Below, in pieces: positions 50,201-62,415 of a stretch of 64,000 nt of DNA. The notes beneath the pieces were generated by a model that was given only the letters and a program-made list of their open reading frames with translations, searched no databases and was not told the origin of the DNA. The position numbers and the translations under genes were made by a program. The stretch covers positions 5,294,976-5,358,975 of the forward strand of contig CM038215.1 of NCBI GenBank assembly GCA_021442155.1, written 5' to 3'. The stretch comes from Cymbidium sinense. Lineage: Eukaryota; Streptophyta; Magnoliopsida; Asparagales; Orchidaceae. How positions within the stretch are numbered: position 1 is the first letter of the stretch; the number at the start of each line of letters is the position of its first letter.

Positions 50201-50750
50201 TTCTCTTTAGGTTTTATTTTTAGGTTTGTTTTTTAGGTTTAGGCTTTTATTTAGTTTTTATTTTATTTTATTTTAGGTTTTTTTATTTTGATTTTAGGTT
50301 TAGTTTTTATTTTATTTAGGTTTTTTATTTTTCTAATTTAGTTTTGGTTTTTATTTATTTTATTTTAGTTTAGTATTTATTTTTTATTTTATTTACTTTT
50401 TAGGTTTAGGTTTAGGTTTATGTTTAGGTTTTAGTTTAGGTTTTTATTTTATTTTATTTTATTATTTTATTTTTGTTTATGTTTTTATATTTATTTTATT
50501 TTTAGGTTTTATTTTGTTTAAGTTTAGGTTTTTAGCTTTTTAGGGTTTATGGTTTAGGGTTTAGGGTTTAGGGTTTAGCATTTGGGGTTTAGGGTTTAGC
50601 ATTTAGGGTTTATTTTATGGTTTATGATTTTGGATTTAGGGTTTAGGGTTTTGGGGTTTAGGGTTTAGGGTTTAGGGTTTTTAGGGTTTAGGGTTTAGGT
50701 TTTATGTCTAGAGTTTAGGTGTTATTTTAAGGTTTTGGGTTTTCATTTTT
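44261..50750. repeat. Degenerate telomere-like array, G-rich strand (6.5 kb)
   Basis: Cleaner TTTAGGG blocks (44270-44450, 45260-45640, 46430-46560, 47370-47630, 48410-48810, 49600-49730, 50540-50700) alternate with long stretches of TTTTATTTTAGGTTTAGG-type decay. Many AAATTAAGTAAAtcGAT-like transition words sit at block edges. The whole contains a large tandem duplication described separately. Confidence 0.92.
44390..50720. repeat. Tandem duplication of about 3.17 kb inside the telomere-like array
   Basis: The first unit (about 44390-47550) and the second (about 47570-50720) are near-identical over their length. Anchors: GTTGTAGGTTAGGG at 44402 and 47583; AAATTAAGTAAATCGATATG at about 45645 and 48815; TAAAGGTTTATGATTAGGG at 46541 and 49706. 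Offsets fall from 3181 to 3165 through small indels. The shared changes show that the repeats decayed before the duplication. Confidence 0.85.
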
Positions 50751-51164
50751 TAATAAAGAATAAATTAATATTCAACATTTCTTCTTTTCGATTTCATCAA
50801 CTAAGTAACACACCAAGTTTTCTAAGACATAAGCGATGACATAGATAAAAAATGAGCAAGTATAGAGTAAATTGAAAACCCTTGATAACTAGAACCATCT
50901 CTATTGTAAAGGCACAATTAAGCGTGGTCAGTCATGTTCTTTCATTTATCCATTTCCAACCATAATCTCCAGTGGCGGGATCCACCATCATATCCTTCCC
51001 ACCACCACCACCATGGTTTATAACCTCCATCACTCCTCGCCTCCATAACCACCTCCTGAACACCACCTCCATATAGCACCTCCAGATTCTACCACCATCG
51101 ATAACCACCACCTCGCCTTTTTATCAAGAGCGGTTGATGGTGGTGTTTTCAAGGTTCATTCTTA
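50751..51164 (-). pseudogene. Glycine-rich RNA-binding protein retropseudogene, 3' part (more diverged)
   Basis: This is the same module in the same orientation. The CCTAAGAATGA start is at 51155-51165, and a CCACCTCC-rich (Gly-coding on minus) stretch lies at 51000-51120. The UTR words CACACCAAGTTTTCTAAGACATAAGCGATGACA and TTCTTCTTTTCGATTTCATCAAC occur at 50780-50850. The coding part is strongly eroded, with the NLDGR block reduced to NLEN-like residues. Confidence 0.7.
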
Positions 51165-54100
51165 GGATTTAGGTTTATTTTTTCATTTATTTAGTTACTT
51201 TAGATTTAGGCTTAGGGTTTAGGGTCTAGAATTTAGGGCTTAGGGTCGGGGTTTAGGGTTTAGGGTTTGAGGTTTAGGGTTTACGATTTCGTGTTTTAGG
51301 GTTTATGCTTATATGGTTTAAGTTCAAGGTTTAGGGTTATTTAGGATTTAGGGTTTAGGGTTGTAGGTTTAGGGTTATAAAATTATTGTTTAGGGTTTAG
51401 GCTTTAGGCTTTAGGATTTATGGTTTTTTGTTTTTTTCTTTAAATTGACCAAACTAGTAAGTTTATGTTTATTTAGTCTATTTAGTTTATTTTTTATTTA
51501 TTTGAGTTTACTTTATTTTTTATTTTTATTTAGTTCAGTTTATTTATTTTAAGTTTATTTCTTTTAGTTTAGGTTTTTTATTTTAGTTTATTTTTGAGTT
51601 GAGTTTTATTTTTATTTTATTTTTTAAGTTTAGGTTTTATTTTTTTATTTTTAAGTTTAGGTTTAGGTTTTTATTTTATATTTTTAGGTTTAGATTTTAG
51701 GTTTTTATTTTAAATTTATTTTTATGTTTTATTTTTTAGTTTAGGTTTAGGTTTATTTTTAGGGTATTTTATTTTATTTAGTTTGAGTTTAAGTTTAGGT
51801 TTAGGTTTAGTTTATTTTAAGTTTAGGTTTAGGTTTTATTTATCTTAGTTTAGTTTAACTTAGTTTAGGTTTAGGTTTATTTTATTTTTATTCTAGGTTT
51901 AGGTTTCTTTTAGTTTAGGGTTTAAGTTTTATTATTTATTTATTTTTAGGTTTATTTTTTAGGTTTAGGTTTTTATTTAGTTTTTATTTTATTTTATTTT
52001 AAGTTTATTTTATTTTCATTTTATGTTTAGTTTTTATTTTATTTAGGTTTTTTATCCATAGGTTGATTTTATTTTTTATTTTTTTATGTTTTTATTTATT
52101 TTCTTTTAGTTTATTTTTATTAGTTTAATTTATTTTATTTTTAGGTTTAGGTTTAGGTTTTTATTTTATTTTATTATATTTTATTTATTTAGGCTTTGGT
52201 TTTTAATATAATTTATTCATAGGTTTTATTTAGCTTAGGTTTAGGTTTTTAGGTTTTTAGGGTTTAGGGTTTAGGGTTTAGGGTTTAGGGTTTAGGATTT
52301 AGGGTTTAGGGTTAAGGGTTTTAAGGTTTAGGGTTTTAGAGTTTAGGGTTAGGGTTTAGGGTTTAGGGTTTAGGGTTTAGTGTTTAGGCTTTAAGGTTTA
52401 GGGTTTTTAGGTTTAGGGTTTAGGGTTTAGGGTTTAAGGTTAGCTTAGGGTTTATGGTTTTGGGTTTAGGGTTAAATTAGGGTTTAAGGATTTTTTTTAA
52501 AAATTAAGTAAACTAGTGAGTTTAGGTTTATCTAGTTTATTTTTATTTATTTTAGATTATTTTATTTTTATTATTATTTATGTTTATTTTTTATTTTTAT
52601 TTAGTTTAGTTTATTTATTTTAGGTTTATTTATTTAAGTTTAGGTTTTTTATTTTAGTTTATTTTTTAGGTTTAGGTTTATTTTTAGTTGAGTATTTTTA
52701 TTTAATTTTTAAGGTTTAGGTTTTATTTTTTATTTTTAAGTTTAGGTTTAGGTTTTTATTTTATTTTTTTTAGTTTTAGGTTTTAGGTTGAATTTTAGGT
52801 TTTATTTTTTAGTTTAGGTTTAGGTTTTTTTTAAGTTTATTTTATTTTGTTTTGTTTAGGTTTAGGTTTAGGTTTTGTTTACTTAAGGATTAGCTTTATT
52901 TTATTTTTATTTTAGGTTTAGGTTTTTTTAGTTTAGGGTTGAAGTTTTATATTTTATTTATTTTTAGGTTTATTTTTTATGTTTAGGTTTTTATTTAGTT
53001 TTTATTTTATTTTATTTAAGGTTTATTTTACATTTAGTTTTTATTTTAGTTTTTTTTAGTATTTTAATTTATTTTATTTTTTTAAGTTTAGGTTTTTATT
53101 TTATTTTTTTTATTTAGGCTTAGGTTTCTTTATATATTTAATTTTATGTTTTATTTAGCTTAGGTTTAAGTTCTTAGTTTTTAGGTTTAGGGTTTAGGGT
53201 TTAGGGATTTAGGCTTTAGGGTTTTAGGGTTTAGGATTAGGGTTTAGGGTTTAGGGATTAGGGTTTAGTGTTTAGGCTTTAGGGTTTAGGGTTTTTAGGG
53301 TTTAGGTTTTTGGGTTTAGGGTTTTGGGTTTTGGGTTTTGGGGTTAGCTTAGGGTTTAGGGGTTTTTTTCTTTTAAATTAAGTAAACCTATAGGTTTAGG
53401 TTTATTTAGTTTATTTTTATTTATTTTAGTTTATTTGAATTTTTTGTTTTTATTTTTTCTATTTTTTTATTTTTGTTTAGTTTAGTTTATTTTTTTAAGG
53501 TTATTTATTTTAGTTGAGATTTTTTATTTCAAATTAGTTTTTAGGTTTAGCTTTAGGTTTTTGTTTATTTTTTTAGTTTAGTTTAATTTTTATTTTGTTT
53601 TTCAAGTTTATGTTTTATTTTTATTTTTTGGCTTTGGTTTAGGTTTTTATTTTATTTTTTTAGGTTTAGGTTTTAGGTTTTTATTTTAGGTTTATTTTTA
53701 GGTTTTATTTTTTAGGTTAGATTTAGGTTTATTTTTAGTTTATTTTATTTTATTTAGTTTAGTTTTAAGTTTTGGTTTAGTTTATTTTAGGTTTGGTTTT
53801 AGGTTGTATTTATTTTAGTTTAGACTTTAGGTTTTATTTTTTATTTATTTTTATGTTTATTTTTATTTAGTTTTTATTTTATTTTATTTTAATTTTATTT
53901 TATTTTATTTTACATTTAGTTTTATTTTATTTAAGTTTTTTATTCTTAGGTTTATTTTATTTTTTAGTTTAATTTAGGTTTTTATTTATTTTATTTTAAT
54001 TTATTTTTATTTTTTATTTTATTTTATTTTTAGGTTTAGGTTTAGGTTTTTATTTTATTTATTTTTTAAGGTTTATGTTTATTTATTTATTTTATTATTT

Positions 54101-54383
54101 AGTTTTATTTAGTTTAGGTTTAGGTTTTTAGGTTTTTAGGGTTTAAGGTTTAGGGTTTAGGGTTTGGGGTTTAGGGTTTAGGGTTGTAGGTTTAGGGTTG
54201 TAGGTTTTAGGGTTTAGGGTTTAGGGTTTACAGTTTGGGATTTAGGGTTTAGGGATTTAGTGTTTAGGGTTTAGGGTTTAGGGTTTCGGGTTTCGAGTTT
54301 CAGGTTTAGGGCTTTTAGGGTTTAGGATTTAGGGTTTAAGTTTTAGATCTAGAGTTCAGGTTGTTATTGTTTAAGAATTTTTT
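51165..54383. repeat. Degenerate telomere-like array, G-rich strand
   Basis: Clean TTTAGGG runs lie at 52250-52480, 53180-53370 and 54130-54350. Between them is TTTTATTTAGGTTTAGG-type decay. A(A)ATTAAGTAAAC transition words occur at 52500 and 53377. Confidence 0.92.
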
Positions 54384-54856
54384 TTAATAGAGAACAAATT
54401 CATATTTGACATTTCTTCTTTTTGATTTTATTAACTAAGTAATACACCAATTTTTTTAAGACACAAACGATGACATAGATAAAAAATGAGCATGCATATA
54501 ACAAATCAAAAACCCTAGATAACTCAGATTTTCTCTATTATAAAGACATAGTTCCAAAAGCAATAGATCGGATTGATCATTCTTCAGTTTCCCCATTTCC
54601 CATCAGAACCACCCCGGCTCTCAAGTAGCGTGATCCACCATCATATCTCCGATCTCTCCCTCTGCCACCACCATGGCTTTAACCTCCGTCCCTACTTTGC
54701 CCTCCATAACCACCACTGCTCCGACCACCACCTCCATGTCCCGCACCTCAGATCCCCACCTCCCTTTGCATAATGGTTCCTCCAGCCTCCACTTCTTAGA
54801 TCTAGGCGAGCACAGTTGGTGATGATGTTCTGTCGTCAAGGTTCTGCTCATTCCTA
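54384..54856 (-). pseudogene. Glycine-rich RNA-binding protein retropseudogene, 3' part (best-preserved copy)
   Basis: On the minus strand it reads NEQNLDDR near the 54820-54850 edge, then Gly-rich codons (GGTGGTGG, GGAGGTGGTGG). A GSRYLRAG..GSDGNG-type C-terminus follows, with a stop near 54590. The 3' UTR carries AATAAA (54427-54432 on the minus strand), and an A-run at about 54374-54384 meets the array. The 5' edge is at the same point of the gene as in the copies ending at 44260 and 51164, so all derive from one truncated founder. Confidence 0.8.
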
Positions 54857-55879
54857 GGGATTATGTTTATTAATTTTTAGGGATTAGGTTTATTTTATTA
54901 ATTCATTTAGTTACTTTAAGTTTAGGTTTAGGATTTAGGTTTTAGCGTTAGGGTTTAGGGCTTAGGGTTAGTTTAGGCTTTAGGCTTTAGGCTTTAGGCT
55001 TTTTATGGTTAAGGGTTTCGGGTTAGTTTAGGGTTTAGGGTTTAGGGTATTAAAGTTTAGGGTTTAGGGTTTAGACTTTAAGCTTTATGGTTTATGGTTA
55101 GGGTTTAGGGTTTAAGGTTTAAGGTTTAGAGTTTAGTGTTTAGGTTTTATGGTTTAGGGCTTAAGGTTATAGGTTTAGGGTTTAGGACTTAGGGTTTAGT
55201 GTTTGGCTTAGGATTTAGGGTTTTTTTAGAAAAATTAAGTAAACTAATAGGTTTATGTTTATTTAGTTTATTTAATTTATTTTTTTATTTATTTTAGTTT
55301 ATTTTATTTTTTATTTTTATTTAGGTTTATTTATTATTTTTATTTAGTTTAGTTTATTTATTTTAGGTTTATTTATTTTATTTTAGGCTTTTTTTTAGTT
55401 TTTTTAGGTTTAGGTTTAAGTTAGTGTTTATTTTTTTAGTTTATTTTTATTTTTAATTTATTTTTTAGGTTTAGGTTTTTTTATGTTTAGGTTTTAGGTA
55501 TTTATTTTATGTTTATTTTTAGGTTTTATTTTTTAGTTTATGTTTAGGTTTATTTTTAGTTTATTTTATTTTATTTAGTTTAGGTTTAGGTTTAGGTTTA
55601 GTTTATTTTAGGTTTAGGCTTAGGTTTTTTTATTTTCGTTTAATTTATTTTACTTTAGGTTTACGTTTATTTTATTTTTATTTTAGGTTTAGGTTTTATT
55701 TTTCATTTACTTTTAGGCTTTACTTTTAGATTTAAGGTTTTAGGGTTTAGGGTTTAGGGTTTAGGGTTTAGCGTTTAGGGTTTAATGTTTAGGGTTTTTA
55801 GGGGTTACGATTTAGGGTTTTGGTTTTAAGTTTAGGGTTGAGGTTTTAGTTTAGGGTTTATGGTTTTTGGTTATTTTTT
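54857..55879. repeat. Degenerate telomere-like array, G-rich strand
   Basis: Repeats of TTTAGGG and GGCTTTAGGCTTTAGG variants (54930-55220), a decayed TTTATTTAGTTTA zone (55240-55720) and a cleaner block (55735-55860). Confidence 0.9.
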
Positions 55880-56190
55880 TAATAGAGAACAAATTAAGAT
55901 TCAATATTTTTTCTTTTTTATTTCATCAACCAAGTAACACACAATGTTTTCTAAGACACAAGCGACGACATAGATCAATAATGAGCACGCATAGAGCAAA
56001 TCAAAAACCTTAGATAACTAGAACCATCTCTATTGTAAAGACATAGTTTCATACGCATCAGATCGGATGGGTCGTTCTTCAGTTTTTCCAGTTCCCAAAA
56101 GAACCTCCCTAGCTCTCGAGTAGCGGGATCCACCATCATATCCCCAATCTCTCCCTCCGCCACCACCTCGGCTATAACCTCCATCACAAT
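55880..56190 (-). pseudogene. Glycine-rich RNA-binding protein retropseudogene, 3' part (shorter)
   Basis: This has the same UTR and C-terminus as its relatives. The minus strand gives EGEIGDMMVDPATRE (a shifted reading of the Gly-rich and SRYSR segment) and ends in the UTR at 55880. The coding part stops at the Gly-rich stretch near 56190 instead of the NLDGR point, so it lost about 270 bp. Confidence 0.75.
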
Positions 56191-58202
56191 TCCATAGGTT
56201 TTTAAATTAATTTTATTTTTATTTTTTATTTAGTTTTTAGGGTTTAGGGTTTTGGGTTTGGGGTTCAGGATTTTGGGTTTAGGGATTAGGGTTTAGGGTT
56301 TAGGTTTTAGGATTTACGATTGATGGTTGTAGGTTTTAGGGTTTAGGGTTTAGGGTTAGGTTTAGGGATTAGGGTTTAGGGTTTAGTGTTTAGGTTTTAG
56401 TTTTTAGGATTTTTAGGGTTTAGGGTATAGGATTTAGGGTTTAGGGTTTAGGGTTTTTAGTTTGGGGATTAGGGTTTTAGGGTTTAGGGTCTAGGGTTTA
56501 GGGTTCTAGGTTTAGGGTTTAGGGTAGGGTTAGGGGTTTTTTTTTGAATTATTTTTAAATTTTTTAAGTTTTTTAGGGTTTAGGGTTTATGGTTTAGGGT
56601 TTAGGGCTTAGGTTTTAGGTTTAGGGTTCAAGTTTTAGTTTAAATTTATTTTTAAATTTAGTAAACTAGTAGGTTTTATTTTTTTAGTTTATTTTTAGGG
56701 TTTAGGGTTTAGGGTGAGCTTAAGGTTTAGGCTTTTTTAAAAAAAATTAAGTAAACCGGTATGTTTAGGTTTATTTAGTTTATTTAGTTTATTTTTTTTA
56801 TTTTAGTTTATTTTATTTTTAATTTATATTTATGTTTACTTTTTTTTTTAGTTTAGTTTATTTATTTTAGTTAAGGTTTTTTTTATTTTAGCTTTTTTTT
56901 TTTAGTTTTAGTTTTAGGTTTAGGTTTATTTTTTAGTTGAGTTTTATTTTTATTTTATTTTTTAGGATTATGTTTTATTTTTTATTTTTAGGTTTAGGTT
57001 TTCCTTTTTATTTTATTTTTTTATGTTTAGGTTTTAGGTTTTTATTTTAGATTTTATTCTTTAGTATAGGTTTAGGTTTATTTTTAGCTTATTTGATTTG
57101 ATTTAGTTTAGGTTTAGTTTTAGGTTTATCTTATTTTAGGTATAGGCTTAAGTTTTATTTATTTTAGTTTAGATTTAGGTTTATTTTATTTATTTTATTT
57201 TATTTTAATTTTAGGTTTAGTTTTTTTGTTTGTTTGTTTAGGGTTTAGGTTTTATTTTTTTATTTACTTTTAGGTTTTATTTTTAGGTTTATTTTTTAGG
57301 TTTAAGTTTTCAGTTATTTTTTATTTTATTTTTTTATGTTTATTTTATTTTTATTTTAGATTTAGTTTTTATTTTATTTAGGTTTTTTATTCTTAGGTTT
57401 ATTTTATTTTTAAGTTTTGTTTATGTTATTAATTATTTTATTTTATCTTTATTTTATTTTTATTTAGTTTAGTTTAGGTTTAATTTTATTTTACTATTTA
57501 TTTAAGTTTAGGTTTTATTTATTTATTTTATTTTAGGTTTTAGTTTAGTTTAGGTTTTAGGTTAGTGTTTAGGGTGGATCTTGTGGAGGTGGGGTTAGTA
57601 TTGGTTAGGTCGGTTATGATTTAGGTGTCAATGCTGGCTAGGTTTAGGATTTGTGAGGTTTAGTTTAGGGTTTATTTTAGGGTAGGGTAAGATTTAGGGT
57701 TTAAGTTGTAGGTTTAGGGTTTAGGGTTTGGGTTACATGTGGTTTAGGGTTTAGGGTTTTTTTAGGTTTAAGTTTGTATTTAGATTATTATATTTTATTT
57801 TAGGTTTATTTTAGGTTTATTCTATTTTTATTTTAAGTTTAGTTTTTATTTTATTTAGTTTTTTATTCTTAGGTTTATTTTATTTTTTTAGTTTAGTTTA
57901 GGTTATTATTTATTTTATTTTTATTTCTTTTTATTAGTTTATTTGATTATATTTTTAGGTTCATGTTTAGGTTTTAGTTTATCTTTTTATTCTATTTTAT
58001 TTTTTTATTTTATTTCAGTTTAGATTTTTTATTTATCTTATTTTTAAGTTTTATTTAGTTTTGGTTTATGTTTTAAGCTTTTTAGGGTTTAGGGTTTAGC
58101 ATTTAGGGTTTTTAGGGTTTCGGGTTTTGGGTTTAGGATTTAGGTTTTAGGTTTTAGTTCAGGGTTTAGGATTTTTGGTTTTTATTTTTTATTTTTTATT
58201 TT
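56191..58202. repeat. Degenerate telomere-like array, G-rich strand
   Basis: Clean blocks at 56230-56620 and 57690-57760, with decayed TTTTATTTTAGG sequence elsewhere. A short unusual GC-richer insert (GGTGGATCTTGTGGAGGTGG... to about 57650) interrupts it at 57570-57650; I do not recognise it. Confidence 0.88.
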
Positions 58203-58240
58203 TAACAGAGAACAAGTTCAAATTCAACATTTCTTCTTTA
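58203..58240 (-). pseudogene. Retropseudogene 3' end remnant
   Basis: Only the AACAGAGAACAAGTTC and AACATTTCTTCTTT words of the gene-fragment 3' end remain, again next to a T-rich (poly(A) on minus) edge of the array. It marks a seventh array/fragment junction. Confidence 0.55.
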
Positions 58241-58403
58241 GTTTATTTAGTTTATTTTTTTAGGTTTTTTATTTTTAGGTTTATTTTATTTTTTAGTTTA
58301 ATTTTGGTTTTTATATATTTTATTTTATTTCATTTTATTTTTAGGTTTAGGTTTATATTTTAGTTTATGTTTTAATTTAACTTAATTTTTTATTTTATTT
58401 AGG
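58241..58403. repeat. End of the G-rich telomere-like array
   Basis: Decayed TTTATTTTAGGTTTAGG sequence that stops at TTTAGGTTTAAGTTCC, where forward X sequence begins. Confidence 0.75.
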
Positions 58404-59182
58404 TTTAAGTTCCATATATAAACTCAACTAAATGAAACTCAGCCCAAAATCAAACCAACTAAACCCAATTGGTCCACTTGACCCAAAGTGACCAATTGAT
58501 ATATTTGAGCCAAGTTCTAATCCTACCCAAATTGGATTGAACCAAGCCCATCAAAACCTCTTATCGTGATTGTTGATCACCCTAGGTTGATCAATTATCA
58601 TAAATTAAGTCAAACCATGTCAACTTGGTCATTTGACCAAGTCAACCCCTTAACTTATATGAACCCAAACTAGCCAAATTGTAACCTAAGATTCAAATCC
58701 CTTGAAACCAATGATTCATACCAAATCAAAATCAATATTTGAATATGACTTGACCTTCAATTGAGTGAAACCAAATCCAATTGGCCCTCTTGACCCAAGT
58801 TGACCAAAATTGACCTAAAGACCAAATTGGGTCAAATCAAAATATAAACCAAATTGATTGGAATTAATGGCTCAAGTTCATTCCAAATTTATTGTTGAAC
58901 TTGACCAAAGCCATGATTGGACCCAATTGAACCCAATTGACCTACTTAGCCTAAATTGACCTAAATGTTCAAGTTGGCCTAAAGAAAACCAACTCCAAAT
59001 TAATTGAAATCAAAGCCTACAATACTCTTCTATTGGTCAACTAAACCCAAACCAACACCCAACCCAAGTCAATTTTACCAATTTGATCAAATTGGTCAAC
59101 TTAACCCATTTGTTCCAAATGAATTCAAATGAGACAAAATCAAGTCTAAGCCAAACTAAACCAAACTAATTGAACTAAAACA
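58404..59182. mobile_element. Repeat X fragment, forward orientation
   Basis: This matches about 20710-21480: CCATATATAAACTCAACTAAAT at the start, then the TTGACC-rich zone up to CCAAAACATCCC. It covers only the middle of the TTGACC zone and is joined to inverted X at about 59183. Confidence 0.8.
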
Positions 59183-62100
59183 TCCCTGTGGGTAAAAAAT
59201 TTCTATATGATCGCCTTCATCAATTTTGGAAAGCAAGAATATAAAAATTCATCTTTTTGGGATGCCACATAGATCCACAGATGTGCTTATTTAGGTGATT
59301 GGGTACATCATCAAGGAATAGTATACTATCCCAGGAGATAGAAGTCAGTACCTCAATAAGGACTCCTAGGGACAATGGGTCTACATATGTACCAGAGATT
59401 CTTCCCCTACTTTATATTGAAAAGTAAAGCAGGGTTTATTTTAAACTGAGTTCATTAAGTTCCCTACAAGGGCAAGTCCCCATAGTTAATTACATCCTAA
59501 GGGACGAGATCCCATAGGAATACTCTTGATTAAGGTAAAAGATCATTGTCTTCAAAGATTTCAATAGGAAAGGACTATCAATTGATTAGTTCATTTTTGA
59601 AGATCAAATGGGATTGATCAAAGAGAGGGAGTTATTATCGAAGACAAAAGGAAGATAAGTAGGAGATGCCCACGATGCTAGGAAACCTAGCGAGCATCTC
59701 AAACTATCCTATGGTTGTGCTTTATATTTTTGAAATTGATTTAATTTTTTTGAGTTGAATTTTTCATTAGAAATTTAGGCCTTATGATTCCATAACACAA
59801 GATTAAGGAAATGCCTAAGAGGCGAGGAATTATGTTATGGCCCACAAAAGTGAGAAGCAACCTCAGAACCTAAATCTAAAGAGCATTGGCAAGGGCTGAA
59901 AGCACAACCTAAATCTAAGGAGAAAATGTGTATTTGGTTTGCCTCCACAAGAGAGGACAAACCACCCGACTACTTGGACTTACAACCGCTTGGGAGTGGC
60001 CACCAACTAATTCCTCCTATGATTTTAAATACATGAAGGCAAGTCTTATGCTTATGCAAGATAGTTCGGCTATTATTTATTTAGAAAGAGACTAAGTCCT
60101 TAAACTCACTCCCTAAAGAGACTAGATCATGTAAGGGCATCCTTTAAATGACCTAAATTTAATGCAATTCAGATTTCATTTTTATTTTCATTTTTGGACA
60201 ATCATTTTGACTCATGATAATAGGATTCATATTCCTAATGTATCAAAAATAAAGTTATTGGCCAAAATAAGTGAGAAGGGAGGAGCTGTGTTTCCACCAT
60301 GGCTCTTAAAGGTCAAGCCAAGTTTCTCTGGCAAAGGTGGAAGCCCTCCAATCAAAAGTGAAACAAGATGCATTTATGCGTGATGTTATAAAAGAAGTAC
60401 TCAACCATCTAAGGTGTTGCTAATTCTTTTATCTTGATTTTAAACCTAAGCTTTAGGTGAGGTTTTGAGTTTTTTATTTTTAGTTTTGAATTATTAGATT
60501 TGGTAAAAGATTTATTTTTCCTTAAGAGCCTAATCCACATCCAGGCCATACATAAAGCAAGGAAGAAATTGGGAAAAGGATGACATTTAATGTACAAGCT
60601 AAACAAATCATCAATCAATTTATAAAGCTCATTGCAAAAGAATAAGAGGCCAATGTGGTCGGGCACCACCGCACAAACCCGAAAAAAATAAATTGGGTAG
60701 TCGAGCTCTAACCTTATACAACCCATACTAAAAATAAATTAAATACAATTAAGTAATTAATTCATTGTTATGGGGACTTCAAGCTTCATTTCTTCATTCT
60801 TCTTTTCTTCTTTCTTCTTTAGTTCCTTCTTTTGGATGGTTGGAAGGTGGATGCTCGAAAGGTTTAACATAGTACATAAGATGAAATCTTATGACCAATG
60901 TTCATCATAATCCCCATAACAATCATTCCAAAATCCTAATTATAAAATTTACTTGAAAAGAAAAATTAAATCTAGCTAACACCTACAAAACAATGGTTAG
61001 CTAAACAAACCACCAAATCCCAAGCATGTATATTGGACTTATCACCCCACACATGGGTGACTAAGTCCATTATTATTATTATGCTTAGGGGTATAAGCAC
61101 CTGCATAGCAAAAGCATTTATATTTTTATTTATTACAATGCCCTTAAGCACAATCCCCTAAAGAAGACAATGGTTAGACTAAGATTTCCCTACCATTCAT
61201 TCTATGCACATACATCCTAACATCCAGTCTAAACATATATCACAAAATAAAAGAAAGCATCAAACCATGCACCGCCATAACCTAAATCTAGAAGTGGTGA
61301 CTTAGGCTAATGTGTGTGCTTTGGAGGTTTGTGTGGTATGCTTAGCTATGGATTTAAGTTAGAATTTTCTAAGTGTGAAGCATGTTCAACTTAGAGGAGG
61401 GTTTCATTTAAGTGATTTAATTGTTTTGGATTGATTTTATTTCATTTTGATTAGGTTCAAGTGAATCCTACAATTAATTACTAAGTTATAAAGAGAGGGA
61501 AAGAGAAGAGAACTTCTCTTTCCTTCCCTAACCTAAGTAATTTCTAAAGTGGATTCATGTTTTAGTTTTGATTAGTGAATGTTTTGATTAGGTGCTTTAA
61601 TTAATCCTAAGTTTAGATGAACTCTAAATAATGCCATTCAAAAAGAAAGGCATTTTAAGATTAAAAAAATGAACCAAATTCACAAAAGATACATCACTTT
61701 GTTTCTTTCCCAACATGTATAGCATGCATATGAATGAGTTCTAAGAATATCTATACACACAATTGAGAATGTTTAACATACTTTATGATGCATGCTAAGT
61801 AATACATTTAAGAAAATTTGGAAGTTTATGATGCATGATTTTCATTAAGTAGAAAAGGGATTTCTTATCCAATTTTCACATGAAAGTAACAAAGGCATAA
61901 GTGAGTACAACGCCATTGTTAACCAGAGGTGTAAGGTACAAGACCTACTTAGGGCTACTTAAAGCCTCGTAACCTCAAGGTCAGACTAATATATCACTTT
62001 TCTTAGATACAAGCATGTGTACAAAGGAAATGAATGGAAAAGAAAGAATGCAAAAGTTGGTATTAGTTGATTTATTTGTTTATGCAATTTATATGTGCAA

Positions 62101-62415
62101 GCATAAGTATCCATCTTAAGTGATAGTATAGGGATGAAAAGGATATGGAATTAGGAAAGTGTTAGGTTCTTTTCAAATGAACCATACATCTTACGAAATC
62201 CTATTCAAAACTATACTAAAAGAGAAGGGAGGAAAACCTATACTAAGCACATCCTTATAACTTACTCACATGCAAGTTTATAATTAAAATATAAGTAACA
62301 CACTTTCAGTTTTGATAATTGATTCATATATTTTGAAAATAATTTAAATTTAATAGTGATAATAGCCAGTCATATTTTTACTTTAGCTAACACATGCAAA
62401 TTTGACATAAAGAAC
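59183..62415. mobile_element. Repeat X fragment, inverted orientation
   Basis: This is the reverse complement of the right-hand part of X. CTTTTTGGGATG near 59265 corresponds to the X right end (27490); ACTCCTAGGGACAATGGGTC to 27350; and the CTAGAAGTGGTGACTTAGG landmark at about 61290 to 25480. Near 62380 is the TTAAATTTAATAGTGATAATAGCCA segment of the middle zone. It has a single TCTGGACATCC-type unit near 61900-62000. It shows that the 26867-27502 stretch belongs to X, since it is present here too. No coding frame was recognised. Confidence 0.75.

Noticed and set aside
44261..50750. CRISPR-like array of direct repeats
   Set aside because: Repeats are 6-7 bp telomere-type units without unique spacers, in a plant context.
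43271..58403. True chromosome end
   Set aside because: Arrays are strongly degenerate and interrupted by gene fragments. They occur in both orientations and are followed on both sides by retroelement sequence, so they are interstitial.
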